Source: Phormidesmis priestleyi BC1401
GTDB taxonomy: Bacteria; Cyanobacteriota; Cyanobacteriia; Leptolyngbyales; Leptolyngbyaceae
Assembly (NCBI RefSeq): GCF_001650195.1
Contig: NZ_LXYR01000012.1
Location: forward strand, 1-64,000
DNA length: 64,000 nt
Direction: 5' to 3'
Shown here: piece after piece, positions 43,618 through 53,265 of the stretch
How positions within the stretch are numbered: position 1 is the first letter of the stretch
Layout: each line of letters begins with the position of its first letter
Made by a program: the position numbers and the translations under genes
Notes under the pieces: generated by a model
Database searches by the model: none
Seen by the model: only the letters and a program-made list of their open reading frames with translations
Told to the model about the DNA's origin: nothing

Positions 43618-44454
43618 ATGTCTTCTCCCCCCATTCAATGGTATCCCGGTCACATCGCCAAAGCAGAAAGAGCGCTCTTTGAGCAGCTTAAGCGAGTCGA
43701 TGTCGTGTTAGAAGTGCGGGATGCTCGAATTCCCATGTCCACGCATCACCCTCAAGTCGATCAGTGGATCGGCAGCAAAGGGCAAGTGTTGGTGCTCAAC
43801 CGCACCGATATGATCCCCGCCCAAACTCGTCAGCAGTGGACGCAGTGGTTTCGATCGCGCGGACAAGAACCCAATTTCACCGATGCTCAACACGGCAAAG
43901 GCATTGAGGCAGTGGCTCAGGCAGTGCAAAACGCAGGCGTACAGGTGAATGAGCGGAGGCGCGATCGCGGTATGTTACCCAGACCGATTCGGGCAGTCGT
44001 GATTGGCTTCCCAAATGTGGGAAAATCTGCGTTGATTAATCGATTGCTCAATCGTCGAGCCGTTGAGAGTTCTCGCCGTGCCGGAGTCACGCGTCAACTG
44101 CGATGGGTGCGAATCTCTGATCAGATTGAATTGTTGGATGCCCCAGGCGTTTTGCCCAACAAGCTCACTGATCAAGAAGCAGCGATCAAACTGGCAATTT
44201 GTGATGACATTGGTGAAGCTGCCTACGACAATCAGCGCGTCGCGGCATCGCTCGTCGATTTGCTCAAACAGTTGCAGAGCGATCGCCCGCTAGCAGCCCG
44301 ATATGGAGTCGATTCGGCTGAGTTGACGGGGGCAAGCTATTTGGAAGCGTTAGCAGAGCGGAAATATAAAGGAGACGTTGAGCGATCGGCGCGTCAGATC
44401 CTCAACGACTTTCGTAAAGGAATATTGGGCACGATCGCGCTAGAACTCCCTTGA
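43618..44454 (+). CDS. rbgA: Ribosome biogenesis GTPase RbgA/YlqF
   Basis: About 278 residues starting MSSPPIQWYPGHIAKAER. ATG 43618 is chosen because the IQWYPGHxxKA start is a family hallmark. The GTPase motifs are circularly permuted: G4 VLNRTD near residue 60, then G1 GFPNVGKSALINRL near 128, G2 around AGVTRQ, and G3 LLDAPGVL near 170. A C-terminal ANTAR-like helical region ends at RQILNDFRKGILG. It helps late 50S subunit assembly. It stands alone and is probably constitutive. Confidence 0.93.
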   Translation: MSSPPIQWYPGHIAKAERALFEQLKRVDVVLEVRDARIPMSTHHPQVDQWIGSKGQVLVLNRTDMIPAQTRQQWTQWFRSRGQEPNFTDAQHGKGIEAVAQAVQNAGVQVNERRRDRGMLPRPIRAVVIGFPNVGKSALINRLLNRRAVESSRRAGVTRQLRWVRISDQIELLDAPGVLPNKLTDQEAAIKLAICDDIGEAAYDNQRVAASLVDLLKQLQSDRPLAARYGVDSAELTGASYLEALAERKYKGDVERSARQILNDFRKGILGTIALELP

Positions 44455-44654
44455 TTTAAGCCTTCATTGCACCGCCATGTCTGGCGCGGTAGAGCCAGAA
44501 TCTCGACATTTGGTTTCATCGGCTCGGTGAGCAAATCGAGCATTTTTTGCACTGTGCGCTACAAATCAGTCAAAACGGCTCCATCTGTGGCAATCTGAGA
44601 GACAGAGAGAATTTTAATTCTATTTCTTTGCTGTCGAATCTTAACAACAGCCGT

Positions 44655-45881
44655 ATGCAAACTTTGTCAACTCCCGTTCCGTCTGCTCCGATTTCTAGTG
44701 AGCTTTCTACTGACCCGACGATTCACCGTCGCAAAACTCGTCCCGTCCCGGTTGGCAGCATCACGATCGGAGGCAGTCATCCGGTCGCGGTGCAGTCGAT
44801 GATCAACGAAGACACCCTGGATATTGAGGGATCGGTAGCAGCGATTCGACGGCTGCATGAAATCGGCTGCGAAATTGTCCGTGTGACGGTGCCCAGCATG
44901 GCGCACGCAAAGGCGATGGAAGAGATTCGTGATCGGCTCCACAAAACCTATCAGCCTGTGCCCCTAGTGGCAGATGTCCACCACAACGGCATGAAAATCG
45001 CGCTCGAAGTGGCGAAATATGTCGATAACGTGCGGATCAATCCCGGTCTCTATGTGTTTGAAAAACCCAAGAGCGATCGCACCGAATATACAGCCGCAGA
45101 ATTTAAAGAGATTGGTGACAAGATCTACGAAACGCTAGAACCGCTGGTCGTTTCTTTGCGCGACCAAAACAAATCGATGCGGATTGGGGTCAATCATGGC
45201 TCTTTGTCTGAACGGATGCTGTTTACCTATGGCGATACGCCAGAGGGCATGGTCGAGTCGGCTCTAGAGTTTATTCGCATTTGTGAATCGCTCGATTTTC
45301 ATCATATTGAACTCTCGCTCAAGGCATCGAGAGTGCCTGTGATGCTGGCTGCTAACCGCCTCATGGTCAAACGCATGAACGAGTTAGGCATGGATTACCC
45401 GCTCCATTTGGGCGTGACCGAAGCCGGAGACGGTGAATATGGACGCATCAAATCCACCGCCGGGATCGGCACCCTGTTGGCAGAAGGCATCGGCGATACG
45501 ATTCGCGTCTCTCTGACCGAAGCGCCTGAGAAAGAGATTCCGGTCTGTTATGGCATTCTGCAAGCCTTGGGGCTGCGGAGAACGATGGTCGAATATGTGG
45601 CGTGTCCGTCTTGCGGGCGCACGCTGTTTAACCTAGAGGAAGTCTTGCATAAAGTGCGAGATGCGACGCAGCACTTAACCGGGTTGAACATCGCGGTGAT
45701 GGGCTGTATTGTCAACGGTCCGGGTGAGATGGCGGACGCTGACTATGGCTATGTGGGCAAGCAAGCCGGACTGATTTCCCTCTATCGGGGTCGAGATGAG
45801 ATCAAGAAAGTGCCGGAAGCAGATGGCGTTGAGGAGTTGATTAATTTGATTAAAGGGGACGATCGTTGGATCGATCCCTAG
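44655..45881 (+). CDS. ispG: 4-hydroxy-3-methylbut-2-enyl diphosphate synthase
   Basis: About 408 residues starting [20 protein letters not shown] 44655 was preferred over the upstream ATG at 44547 for family length. The TIM-barrel part contains [21 protein letters not shown] and [20 protein letters not shown]. The C-terminal [4Fe-4S] region has the paired Cys of [16 protein letters not shown] and the third Cys in [19 protein letters not shown]. The enzyme makes HMBPP in the MEP isoprenoid pathway, which supplies carotenoids, chlorophyll phytyl and quinones, and uses ferredoxin in cyanobacteria. All ligands are intact. Confidence 0.95.
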   Translation: MQTLSTPVPSAPISSELSTDPTIHRRKTRPVPVGSITIGGSHPVAVQSMINEDTLDIEGSVAAIRRLHEIGCEIVRVTVPSMAHAKAMEEIRDRLHKTYQPVPLVADVHHNGMKIALEVAKYVDNVRINPGLYVFEKPKSDRTEYTAAEFKEIGDKIYETLEPLVVSLRDQNKSMRIGVNHGSLSERMLFTYGDTPEGMVESALEFIRICESLDFHHIELSLKASRVPVMLAANRLMVKRMNELGMDYPLHLGVTEAGDGEYGRIKSTAGIGTLLAEGIGDTIRVSLTEAPEKEIPVCYGILQALGLRRTMVEYVACPSCGRTLFNLEEVLHKVRDATQHLTGLNIAVMGCIVNGPGEMADADYGYVGKQAGLISLYRGRDEIKKVPEADGVEELINLIKGDDRWIDP

Positions 45882-45914
45882 TGTCAAAGTAGTCTAACCT
45901 CAGATTTACGAAGA

Positions 45915-45948
45915 GCCTTTCGGATCACAGCATCTGAAAGGCTTTTTT
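45915..45948 (+). terminator. Terminator after ispG
   Basis: GCCTTTC (45915-45921) pairs with GAAAGGC (45936-45942), and the stem can extend inward through GGAT/ATCT. Six T residues follow. It sits between convergent genes, and the upstream A-rich bases are too few to call it bidirectional. Confidence 0.8.
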
Positions 45949-45971
45949 GTAAGCGGGATTTTGCACGCCAC

Positions 45972-47390
45972 CTATTCAGCGATCGAATCATCGTCCGCGG
46001 TCGGCTGATAGGTATAGAAACTAGCAATCAGCGCGATCATCAGCCACCAAAGCGTATTCACTGCTGGACGGTAGAGTACCGTATCAACACATCCGTGGGC
46101 AAACATAGCAGCTAAAGCACCGATGATGCCAATTAGCCAAAAACCATCTCGATCGCTCATCTGTCTCAGCCGCTTCAGTTGCACAAATCCCTGATTAAAC
46201 GTCACCAACAACAGCCACAAAAACGAAAATAAACCAATCATTCCCATCTCAACCGTCACCTCTAAGAGAATCGAGTAAGCACTGAGCGCACTAAATTTTG
46301 CTCTCTGATAAAGCGGATAGATTTTTTTGAACGGGGGATCACCGGGACCAATCCCCAACACGGGATAGTCATGAATCATTTGCAAAACTGAAGTCCATAC
46401 ATTGAGACGAAAATTGTTGCTGCTGTCACCTCGTCCCGCAAAGATGCTGGCGACTCGATAGCGCAACAGAGGAATCGTGATCACCGCCAAAGCAAACAAT
46501 CCAGCAACGGTGCCGATCGCGATCGGAAGTGCCCAAATTCTCCAAAAGCGCGGCATCCCCACACTCCACCAATACAGCACCAGCACCAGCAAGGTAAGCA
46601 TCAACACCACTAAGCCAATCCAGCCGCCCCGACTCCCCGTGTAGTAGAGACACATGAAGTTCGCCACCGTCATCGTCACCGCCAAAAGTTTTGGAACCCA
46701 GCCCCTCCAGGCGAATATTGCGGCAACACTGAGCGCGATCGCAGGCAGCAAATAACCCGCCAGCAGATTTGGGTTTCCTAAAAAGCTATAAACTCTCACG
46801 GCATCAGCATTTGGAGATTCTGGATCAACCCACGTCGCCAGCGCCTCTGCCCCAAAAAACTGTTGATGAATGCCATAAACGCTCATCAGCAGCGCGACGT
46901 GTAAAAAGAGCGTGATTAGCCACGATCGCAGACGAGGTGATCTCAACACCCGCGCCGCCAGCGCAAACAGCACGATATAAAGGGTTAGCTTACTCCATCC
47001 TGTAAACGCCAATTTCTTGACCGGAGACATCGCGGCAGAGATCGTGGCGACTCCCCAAAACAGCGACACCATTAAATGAATGGGCGTTAACCCTGATCCT
47101 AAAGCCGCTTTTTGCTCTGAGTCAAAGCCCCGATCGTCTGAAATTGTCAGCAGTGCCCAATAACAGCCGCACGCGAACAGCAGCACCCCCGTCAAGTCAC
47201 TCGACACAAAGGGAGTCAACCCAAAAACCGTGCTCAGAAGTGCCGCTCCGATCGGGTCTGCCCACTGCATCAGCACACTGCGCTTACGCCACGCTTGCAA
47301 CGGTCCGACTAATCGATGCAAATAGCTAGCGCCGCGCCACCGATAGAGCGGCATCGCAGAGAGTGTGACCTGTTGCCAAACCGAATTCAT
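45972..47390 (-). CDS. ictB: IctB-family membrane protein (O-antigen ligase-like fold)
   Basis: About 472 residues starting MNSVWQQVTLSAMPLYRWRG. ATG 47390 fits the family start better than 47432. There are around ten membrane helices and a periplasmic loop with the O-antigen-ligase-type stretch FRLNVWTSVLQMIHDYPVLG, then IGPGDPPFKKIYPLYQ. NPNLLAGYLLPAIALS and YTGSRGGWIGLV are recognisable IctB segments. IctB was first named for inorganic carbon accumulation in Synechococcus but is homologous to O-antigen ligases, so its real reaction is debated. It is convergent with ispG. Confidence 0.85.
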   Translation of the reverse strand: MNSVWQQVTLSAMPLYRWRGASYLHRLVGPLQAWRKRSVLMQWADPIGAALLSTVFGLTPFVSSDLTGVLLFACGCYWALLTISDDRGFDSEQKAALGSGLTPIHLMVSLFWGVATISAAMSPVKKLAFTGWSKLTLYIVLFALAARVLRSPRLRSWLITLFLHVALLMSVYGIHQQFFGAEALATWVDPESPNADAVRVYSFLGNPNLLAGYLLPAIALSVAAIFAWRGWVPKLLAVTMTVANFMCLYYTGSRGGWIGLVVLMLTLLVLVLYWWSVGMPRFWRIWALPIAIGTVAGLFALAVITIPLLRYRVASIFAGRGDSSNNFRLNVWTSVLQMIHDYPVLGIGPGDPPFKKIYPLYQRAKFSALSAYSILLEVTVEMGMIGLFSFLWLLLVTFNQGFVQLKRLRQMSDRDGFWLIGIIGALAAMFAHGCVDTVLYRPAVNTLWWLMIALIASFYTYQPTADDDSIAE

Positions 47391-47488
47391 AAGCGATCCC
47401 CAAAGCCTCAGAGAATAATAGCCAAGCCGCATTTAGGCTATGGTCAATTATCCTCAAAAACGGATCTTTGGCAAGGGGCATCACCCAA

Positions 47489-49000
47489 TCAGCTAGGCGC
47501 GCTTAACCGGGGAAGAGTAACCACATATCGATATCCCGGCTCTGAGCCACCTTGAATGAGAATTTGTCCGCCGTGCATTTCTGCTAGTTGATGGCTCAAC
47601 AGCAATCCTAAGTCTCGGCGAGGAACGTCTGCCTCGATCGTAGCTGGCACGGCTTCATACTCGGCGATCGCGGTAGTCATCTGGTTATACTCTGATAAGC
47701 CATTGCTATTGGTGTAACCGTCATAGTCGAGGCTCATTAGAGCAGCAGACCCGGTAGGCGTGTAGATCTCTGAGTAGCCCATCTCGTCGCCAAAGCACGG
47801 GTGAGATGACCAAACAGTTAGCCTCAACCCGCCTCCCTTGTGCGAGACGTGGAGGCGGATTAGACTTCCGGCGTTAGACACTTGAATCACACTAAACAGT
47901 AGGTGATAAAGCATCTGCCGAATCTTATCTTTGTCTAGCATCCAGACGCGGTTTCCAGGCTCGACCGAAAGCCGAATCGTTTGCTCTCGACGGTAGGCGG
48001 CTTGCTCTGAGCTGCTGATGGCTTGCTCACACAGCATCGCGACCTCAACAGAAGAAAGATTCAGAGATCGGGCGCTGTCATCCATTTGTGACAGTTCTAA
48101 AATCTCTTTCACTAAAGACAGCAAATATTGCCCACTTTGGTGAATGATGTCTAGGTATTCTTTCTGTTTGGGGGTCAGAGGTCCATAGATTTCTCGATTT
48201 AAGACGCTTGCCATCCCCATTACTGAAGTGAGAGGAGTTCGCAACTCTTGAGTGAGTTGAGCGAGTAGCTCACACTTGACAGGCTTAGGTGCGAGGCTAG
48301 GGGACTGAAGGGCGATCGTAAAGGCTTGTTTTCCGTGAATTTTCGCAAGGTGAGTGCGCTCATACTCGCTCATAGCCAGACGAGCAGTGAGCGCCAAAAA
48401 TTCGATGTCTTTCGCCGTGAAGAGTCGTGGCATCAGATCCATCACTGCTAGCGAACCGATGCACTCACCGCTCGAAGTCAACAGAGGAGCACCCATATAG
48501 GCACGAATTCCATACTGTTGTGTGAGAGTGCTATTGCTGAAGGCTCGATGATCGAGGGTGTCTGCGATCGTCAACACTTGATGACTGTCTACGACATGAG
48601 CGCAGAACGACTCATCGCGAGGCATTTCGCGCGATATTGCCAGACCGTTCATCAAGCCCAATCGAGACAGCCCAACCGCCGACTTAAACCACTGGCGGTC
48701 TTGATCCATCAAGCTCAGGATGCAGATAGGAGACTCTAAAAAGTGAGCGGCGGTCTGAGTCGCCTCCTCAAAAATTGGAACGCTGTCTGTTTCTAGCAAG
48801 CCCAACGCTGTCAGTCGTGACAGACGCTGATGCTCACGCATTGCAACCGTTAAACCATCTAAGCGACAAAAAAGTCTGCTTTCAGGGATTCCCATTCCAA
48901 CCCCAACCCCTATCGATAAGTCCGTGAGATCCTGTAATTGAAGAGACTTCTTTGTAGAATAGTCTTCATCTATTTCAAGACTGCCCTCACCCTCTGCCAT
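47489..49000 (-). CDS. GAF-domain histidine kinase homologue, probably inactive
   Basis: About 503 residues; ATG 49000 was preferred to TTG 49018. A GAF domain spans ~50-210 (SVPIFEEATQTAAHFL, QWFKSAVGL, ESFCAHVVDS, SNSTLTQQYGIRAYMGAPL, GSLAVMDLMPR). The HisKA-like helix pair (~245-310) reads AQLTQELRTPLTSVMGMASV, where the phosphoacceptor His of 'HELRTPL' is Gln. The C-terminal ATPase-like part has MLYHLLFSVIQVSNAGSLIR in place of the N-box, and no DxGxGI motif is seen. It may sense a ligand and act by dimer contact, without kinase activity. Confidence 0.78.
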   Translation of the reverse strand: MAEGEGSLEIDEDYSTKKSLQLQDLTDLSIGVGVGMGIPESRLFCRLDGLTVAMREHQRLSRLTALGLLETDSVPIFEEATQTAAHFLESPICILSLMDQDRQWFKSAVGLSRLGLMNGLAISREMPRDESFCAHVVDSHQVLTIADTLDHRAFSNSTLTQQYGIRAYMGAPLLTSSGECIGSLAVMDLMPRLFTAKDIEFLALTARLAMSEYERTHLAKIHGKQAFTIALQSPSLAPKPVKCELLAQLTQELRTPLTSVMGMASVLNREIYGPLTPKQKEYLDIIHQSGQYLLSLVKEILELSQMDDSARSLNLSSVEVAMLCEQAISSSEQAAYRREQTIRLSVEPGNRVWMLDKDKIRQMLYHLLFSVIQVSNAGSLIRLHVSHKGGGLRLTVWSSHPCFGDEMGYSEIYTPTGSAALMSLDYDGYTNSNGLSEYNQMTTAIAEYEAVPATIEADVPRRDLGLLLSHQLAEMHGGQILIQGGSEPGYRYVVTLPRLSAPS

Positions 49001-49109
49001 GTGAACGGTTGTAGGCAAGGGAGATTACTGAAGTTTGCGAACTAGACGACTGAGGCGATCGAAAACTCTCCTAAATCTTCAACATTTTTACTTAAGAATG
49101 AATAGAGCG

Positions 49110-49856
49110 TCACTCAAACCAGGCAGGATGCTCCAACAGAGCTGCAATCACCCGCACGCCGCGCAGTTGATTAGACAGCGGCAGATGCCCTCTCGGAGCG
49201 TCGAGACTCCAGGTAAACCCATTGGGGTAGCGAGTCCAGTTATTGCCAGACTTCCAGCCAATCTTTGACCAAAGTTTGTCCCAGTTCTTGCCCACACCGA
49301 GCCAGCTTTCACGCTGCACCGAGAAACCAAACCGACCGCCTGAGTGGGCAAGCCAAAGGGCGTTAATAGTCTGCAAATCGATCGACGACAGGCTTTCAAT
49401 CTCGGTGAAGTAGATCCACTTACGCTGCACTGCCGCAGACCCTGCAAGCTCACACAGTTTTTGAATTGTTAACTTGTCGGCTGCTTCAAACTCTTGCTTT
49501 GCCAAAAGCTGCTGGAGCGGGAGATAGTCAAGGTTGTGCTGCGATCGTAAGGGCACCGTCCCGGTCGGAAAGTGCTGCTGAAGAAAATCGACCACCTGAG
49601 AGGCGTGGGTGTTAAACAGCGCTTGATAAACTTTTGCCTCGACGACTTTAACCGGAGTTTTGCTCGATCGTTCCTGCTCTAAGTCAGGCTGACGCTCTCG
49701 CAAAAACTCCATCAAGACTGCCAAGCCTGCGTCTCCTTCGGCAATCAACTCGTCAATGATCTGTAGCTGAACTTTCTCTGGCTCCGATCGCAGCTTGTAT
49801 TGCAGGGTAGCAACGCTGGCGGGAATGTTGACCGAAGCGGTATCTGAGTTAGTCAT
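49110..49856 (-). CDS. GUN4-domain protein (tetrapyrrole-binding, Mg-chelatase regulator family)
   Basis: The 248-residue protein has an N-terminal helical repeat-like region (VATLQYKLRSEPEKVQLQI; residues ~15-90) and the GUN4 core in the C-terminal half. Recognisable core segments are LDYLPLQQLLAKQEFEAADK, KWIYFTEIESLSSIDLQTIN, FGFSVQRESWLGV, and WTRYPNGFTWSLDAPRGHLP. Gun4 binds protoporphyrin IX and stimulates Mg-chelatase for chlorophyll synthesis. The 'E-A-D-x-x-T', 'W..Y' and 'G(F/L)PxxxQL'-type landmarks are present. Cyanobacteria carry several GUN4-domain proteins, so this may be the main Gun4 or a paralogue; its N-terminal domain arrangement resembles Synechocystis Gun4. Confidence 0.85.
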   Translation of the reverse strand: MTNSDTASVNIPASVATLQYKLRSEPEKVQLQIIDELIAEGDAGLAVLMEFLRERQPDLEQERSSKTPVKVVEAKVYQALFNTHASQVVDFLQQHFPTGTVPLRSQHNLDYLPLQQLLAKQEFEAADKLTIQKLCELAGSAAVQRKWIYFTEIESLSSIDLQTINALWLAHSGGRFGFSVQRESWLGVGKNWDKLWSKIGWKSGNNWTRYPNGFTWSLDAPRGHLPLSNQLRGVRVIAALLEHPAWFE

Positions 49857-49924
49857 GAAACGATTTATTCCAGATTGCAGCAGGGAAAGGCTAGGGATTG
49901 GGAATTAAATAAGACCCGAATTTG

Positions 49925-49999
49925 CCCTCACCCTCTCCTTGGGAGAGGGAACAAGATTTTAGCTCCCTTCTCCCTAGAGAGAAGGGTTGGGAATGAGGG
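49925..49999 (+). repeat. Dispersed palindromic repeat, copy 3
   Basis: This is a compact copy, starting CCCTCACCCTCTCC-TTGG-GAGAGGGAAC and ending CCCTTCTCCCTAGAGAGAAG-GGTTGGGAATGAGGG. It holds both hairpins of copy 1 in inverted order, in the gap between GUN4 and nucleotidyltransferase genes. Confidence 0.72.
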
Positions 50000-50043
50000 T
50001 TATCCGAGAATATGCAATTCTCGGAGTTATTTAATCCACAATC

Positions 50044-50538
50044 CTAAAGATTTAGGATGCGGTGAATGATGGCACTGGTCGAGCTAGGAACTTCAATTTG
50101 AATCAGTTCGACGCGACCGCCATAAGAGTGAACGATCGCCGCTTCGGGCAGCGTCTCAATTTTGTAGTCTCCTCCCTTAGCATAGATCTCTGGCTGAAGC
50201 GCTTCAACTAATTGAGCCGCCGTTGGCTCAGAAAATAGGATGACTCCATCCACTGATCTGAGAGCAGCTAACACTTCGGCGCGTTGCAGTTGGGGCACGA
50301 TCGGTCTGGCGGGTGCCCCAACGGGCTGAGGTTTGATAGTTTGCACCGAGCGATCGCTGTTTAGCCCCACGACCAGCGATCGTCCCAACAATTTTGCAGC
50401 CTGCAAATATCGGACGTGCCCCGCGTGCAGCAAATCAAAACAGCCATTGGTGAACACGAGAGGTCGCCAAATTTGGGGATCAGCCGCGATCGCCTGTTTT
50501 AGCTCACTCAGACTATAAATACCAGAAATATTCTCCAT
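50044..50538 (-). CDS. RfaE2/HldE-type nucleotidyltransferase
   Basis: The 164-residue cytidylyltransferase-fold protein has the HxGH nucleotide motif in TNGCFDLLHAGHVRYLQAAK (~residues 28-47), followed by LGRSLVVGLNSDRSVQTIKP and VLAALRSVDGVILFSEPT. The end is YKIETLPEAAIVHSYGGRVE. This is the pattern of the adenylyltransferase half of HldE, which makes ADP-heptose precursors in LPS synthesis. The kinase half is absent here. In cyanobacteria such stand-alone proteins may act on another sugar phosphate. It precedes nothing in its operon except the response regulator 9 bases upstream on the same strand. Confidence 0.85.
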   Translation of the reverse strand: MENISGIYSLSELKQAIAADPQIWRPLVFTNGCFDLLHAGHVRYLQAAKLLGRSLVVGLNSDRSVQTIKPQPVGAPARPIVPQLQRAEVLAALRSVDGVILFSEPTAAQLVEALQPEIYAKGGDYKIETLPEAAIVHSYGGRVELIQIEVPSSTSAIIHRILNL

Positions 50539-50547
50539 CTCAACAGT

Positions 50548-51222
50548 TTAGTTCTCAGCGACTTCCGGTTGAGAAGAATGTTCGTTGCCGGGGAGCCGAT
50601 ATCCTTGCTCAAACGCAAACCGGACTAGCTGCGATCGATTCTCTAACTGAAGTTTGCTGAGAATGTTGCTGAGATGAGTTTGCACCGTGCGGGGGCTAAC
50701 AAACAAGTGATCGCCAATTTGTTTATTGGTGTAACCCTGAATGACTTCCCAAAAAACTTTTTCTTCGGCAGGGGTTAACGGGAGCGGAGTTGGAGCAGGG
50801 GCAGGAACGCCTTTAGATTGCTGCATCAGGCGGACGATTTCGGAGTGCGTCCGGCGTGATCGTTCTAGCTGTGCCTCGATTTTTGCCAGCAGTTCTTTTG
50901 GCTCAAACGGTTTGATCAGATAGTCATCTGCTCCGATCGAGTGCCCTTGAACGCGGTCGTCTACGTCGCTTTTGCTGGATAAGAAGATGAACGGCACTAA
51001 TTGACCCGATCGTATGGCTCTAAGCCGACGACAGAACTCGTATCCGTCCATTTCGGGCATCAGCACGTCGGAGACAATCAGATCGGCGGGGTCTTTTTCA
51101 AAAGTCTTAAAGGCTTCTAGCCCCGATGCGGCATCTTGAACCTGGTATCCTCTCTTTTCTAAATATCGGGTCAGCGCGGTCCGCAAAGTTGTATCGTCAT
51201 CGACTACAAGAATTTTCTTCAT
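50548..51222 (-). CDS. NarL/FixJ-type response regulator (Ycf29-like)
   Basis: The 224-residue protein has a receiver domain: KKILVVDDDTTLRTALTRYL, phosphoacceptor Asp in DLIVSDVLMPEMDGYEF, Thr/Ser in IFLSSKSD, and Lys in DYLIKPFEPKEL. A Gln/Pro-rich linker (about 130-147) and a C-terminal LuxR helix-turn-helix (PAEEKVFWEVIQGYTNKQIG, then SPRTVQTHLSNILSKL) follow. It resembles the Ycf29/TctD regulators found in cyanobacterial and red algal plastid genomes, whose targets are mostly unknown. The cognate kinase is not adjacent; the degenerate kinase at 47.5-49 kb is 1.5 kb away. Confidence 0.85.
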   Translation of the reverse strand: MKKILVVDDDTTLRTALTRYLEKRGYQVQDAASGLEAFKTFEKDPADLIVSDVLMPEMDGYEFCRRLRAIRSGQLVPFIFLSSKSDVDDRVQGHSIGADDYLIKPFEPKELLAKIEAQLERSRRTHSEIVRLMQQSKGVPAPAPTPLPLTPAEEKVFWEVIQGYTNKQIGDHLFVSPRTVQTHLSNILSKLQLENRSQLVRFAFEQGYRLPGNEHSSQPEVAEN

Positions 51223-51509
51223 TCACGTCTCCAAGCGGTCAATTAAGTCGCCCATAACTGGCTTTCGACAATCGTTAGCAGGAATACACACAAAATGATT
51301 GGACGAGACGAGCTAAACTCTCGACAAAAATAGTTCTTGCCACCTCATCGTATTTTAGAATTCTTTGATATTGCTGAGTTCTACTGAATTTAGTATCAAG
51401 AATTGATGAAGAAATAGGTAATACGGGGTCTATCAGGCTTCACAAAATTCTGGTAGCCTACCAAAACAGCAGCGATCCTCACGTTTGTAATTGACTCTCT
51501 CCTAGAATT
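51223..51509. promoter_or_regulatory. Upstream region of icd
   Basis: 287 bases between the divergent regulator gene and icd. An icd promoter is expected here; cyanobacterial icd is often NtcA-controlled. I searched for the GTA-N8-TAC NtcA box and did not find one. The stretch 51350-51420 is AT-rich. Confidence 0.35.
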
Positions 51510-52928
51510 ATGTACGAAAAAATTACCCCTCCCGCTACAGGTTCAGCCATCACCTTTAAAGAGGGTGAACCGATCGTGCCCGACTATCCAATTATCCCGT
51601 TTATTCGCGGTGACGGCACAGGGATCGACTTGTGGTCCGCGTCTGAAAAGGTGTTTGATGCTGCTGTCAAAGCTGCCTACGGGGATCAGCGTAAAATCAC
51701 CTGGTTTAAGGTTTACGCAGGTGACGAAGCGTGTGAGCAATACGGCACCTATCAGTATTTACCCGAAGACACGCTAGCCGCAATTCGAGAGTTTGGGGTA
51801 GCGATCAAGGGTCCTTTGACGACTCCGATCGGGGGTGGCATTCGATCGCTAAACGTCGCCCTTCGTCAAATTTTTGACCTCTACGCCTGTGTTCGTCCCT
51901 GCAAATATTACAACGGCACTCCGTCGCCTCACAAAACACCCGAAAAGCTGGATGTGATTATCTATCGCGAGAACACCGAAGATATTTATCTGGGGATCGA
52001 GTGGAAACAGGGCAGTGAGATGGGCGATCGTTTAATCAAATTTCTCAACGAAGACCTGATTCCCAACACGCCCGAACACGGTAAAAAGCAGATTCCTTTA
52101 GATTCGGGAATCGGCATTAAACCGATTAGCAAAAAAGGGTCGCAGCGTCTCGTTCGTCGAGCAATGCAGCACGCGCTACGTTTGCCCAAAAATAAGCAAA
52201 TGGTGACGCTGGTTCACAAGGGCAACATCATGAAATACACCGAAGGGGCGTTTCGCGATTGGGGCTATGAGCTGGCGATCGACGAGTTTCGAGCCGAGTG
52301 TGTGACTGAGCGCGAGTCGTGGATTCTTGGCAACAAAGAAAAGAATCCAAATCTGTCGCTCGAAGATAACGCCCGTCAAATCGATCCCGGTTATGATTCC
52401 CTGACTTCTGAGAAGCAAGCCGCCATTTGTGAGGAGGTTAAATCGGTCTTGGATGCGATTTGGGACACCCATGGAAACGGACAGTGGAAGGAGAAAGTGA
52501 TGGTCAACGATCGCATCGCTGACAGCATTTTTCAGCAGATTCAGACGCGCCCTGACGAATATTCAATTTTAGCGACAATGAATCTGAACGGCGATTATCT
52601 ATCCGATGCAGCGGCGGCGATCGTGGGCGGTTTGGGAATGGGTCCTGGTGCCAATATTGGCGATTCTTCTGCCATTTTTGAAGCGACTCACGGCACGGCT
52701 CCTAAACACGCCGGACTCGATCGCGTCAATCCCGGTTCTTTGATTTTGTCTGGCGTGATGATGCTGGAGTTTATGGGCTGGCAAGAAGCGGCGGATTTAA
52801 TCAAGAAAGGATTGAGCGCCGCGATCGCCAACGGCGAAGTCACCTACGATTTAGCGCGCATGATGGAGCCTCCGGTCGAACCACTGAAGTGCTCTGAGTT
52901 TGCAGACGCGATTATCAGACACTTCTAA
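51510..52928 (+). CDS. icd: NADP-dependent isocitrate dehydrogenase
   Basis: The 472-residue prokaryotic-type enzyme has the substrate-binding segment [20 protein letters not shown] (Ser-x-Asn and Arg pair, ~residues 108-127) and the metal-binding region near [10 protein letters not shown]. The NADP-binding loop [20 protein letters not shown] lies near residues 390-409. It makes 2-oxoglutarate, the carbon skeleton for ammonium assimilation, because many cyanobacteria lack 2-oxoglutarate dehydrogenase. Length and motifs match the cyanobacterial enzyme, which has an extra region compared with the E. coli protein (416 residues). Confidence 0.95.
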   Translation: MYEKITPPATGSAITFKEGEPIVPDYPIIPFIRGDGTGIDLWSASEKVFDAAVKAAYGDQRKITWFKVYAGDEACEQYGTYQYLPEDTLAAIREFGVAIKGPLTTPIGGGIRSLNVALRQIFDLYACVRPCKYYNGTPSPHKTPEKLDVIIYRENTEDIYLGIEWKQGSEMGDRLIKFLNEDLIPNTPEHGKKQIPLDSGIGIKPISKKGSQRLVRRAMQHALRLPKNKQMVTLVHKGNIMKYTEGAFRDWGYELAIDEFRAECVTERESWILGNKEKNPNLSLEDNARQIDPGYDSLTSEKQAAICEEVKSVLDAIWDTHGNGQWKEKVMVNDRIADSIFQQIQTRPDEYSILATMNLNGDYLSDAAAAIVGGLGMGPGANIGDSSAIFEATHGTAPKHAGLDRVNPGSLILSGVMMLEFMGWQEAADLIKKGLSAAIANGEVTYDLARMMEPPVEPLKCSEFADAIIRHF

Positions 52929-53137
52929 GGCATGTAGGGACGTTTCGTGAGATGTTTTGCAAATCAAGTGCTCGATCGGCTTAGGGCTTGCGTAGAAATA
53001 AAATCCTCTGTGCAGTTGGCTGTAGGTTTCGACTTCGCTCAACCCACTAATTCAGCGCTATGGAATGAGCGAAGTTCAGTCGATCGAGACTCGATGAGAC
53101 TGCAATTTCCGGCGTTGCTAAACGCAGATATGAAATG

Positions 53138-53222
53138 CCCTCATTCCCAACCCTTACTCCCCAAGGAGAAAAAAGCCAGAACTCTTGTCTCCTCTCCATT
53201 AGGGAAAGGGCTAGGGTGAGGG
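53138..53222 (+). repeat. Dispersed palindromic repeat, copy 4
   Basis: It starts CCCTCATTCCCAACCCTTAC and ends AAAGGGCTAGGGTGAGGG; it shares both termini with copies 1 and 3, with a more degenerate centre. It lies in the 337-base gap after icd, which holds no other recognisable feature. Confidence 0.7.
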
Positions 53223-53265
53223 TAAAATCCGTGCTTCATCCATCGATTCAGCAACGCTCAATTTC

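Noticed and set aside
51223-51509. NtcA binding site upstream of icd
   Set aside because: No GTA-N8-TAC motif was found; only a short GTAGCCTAC palindrome is present.
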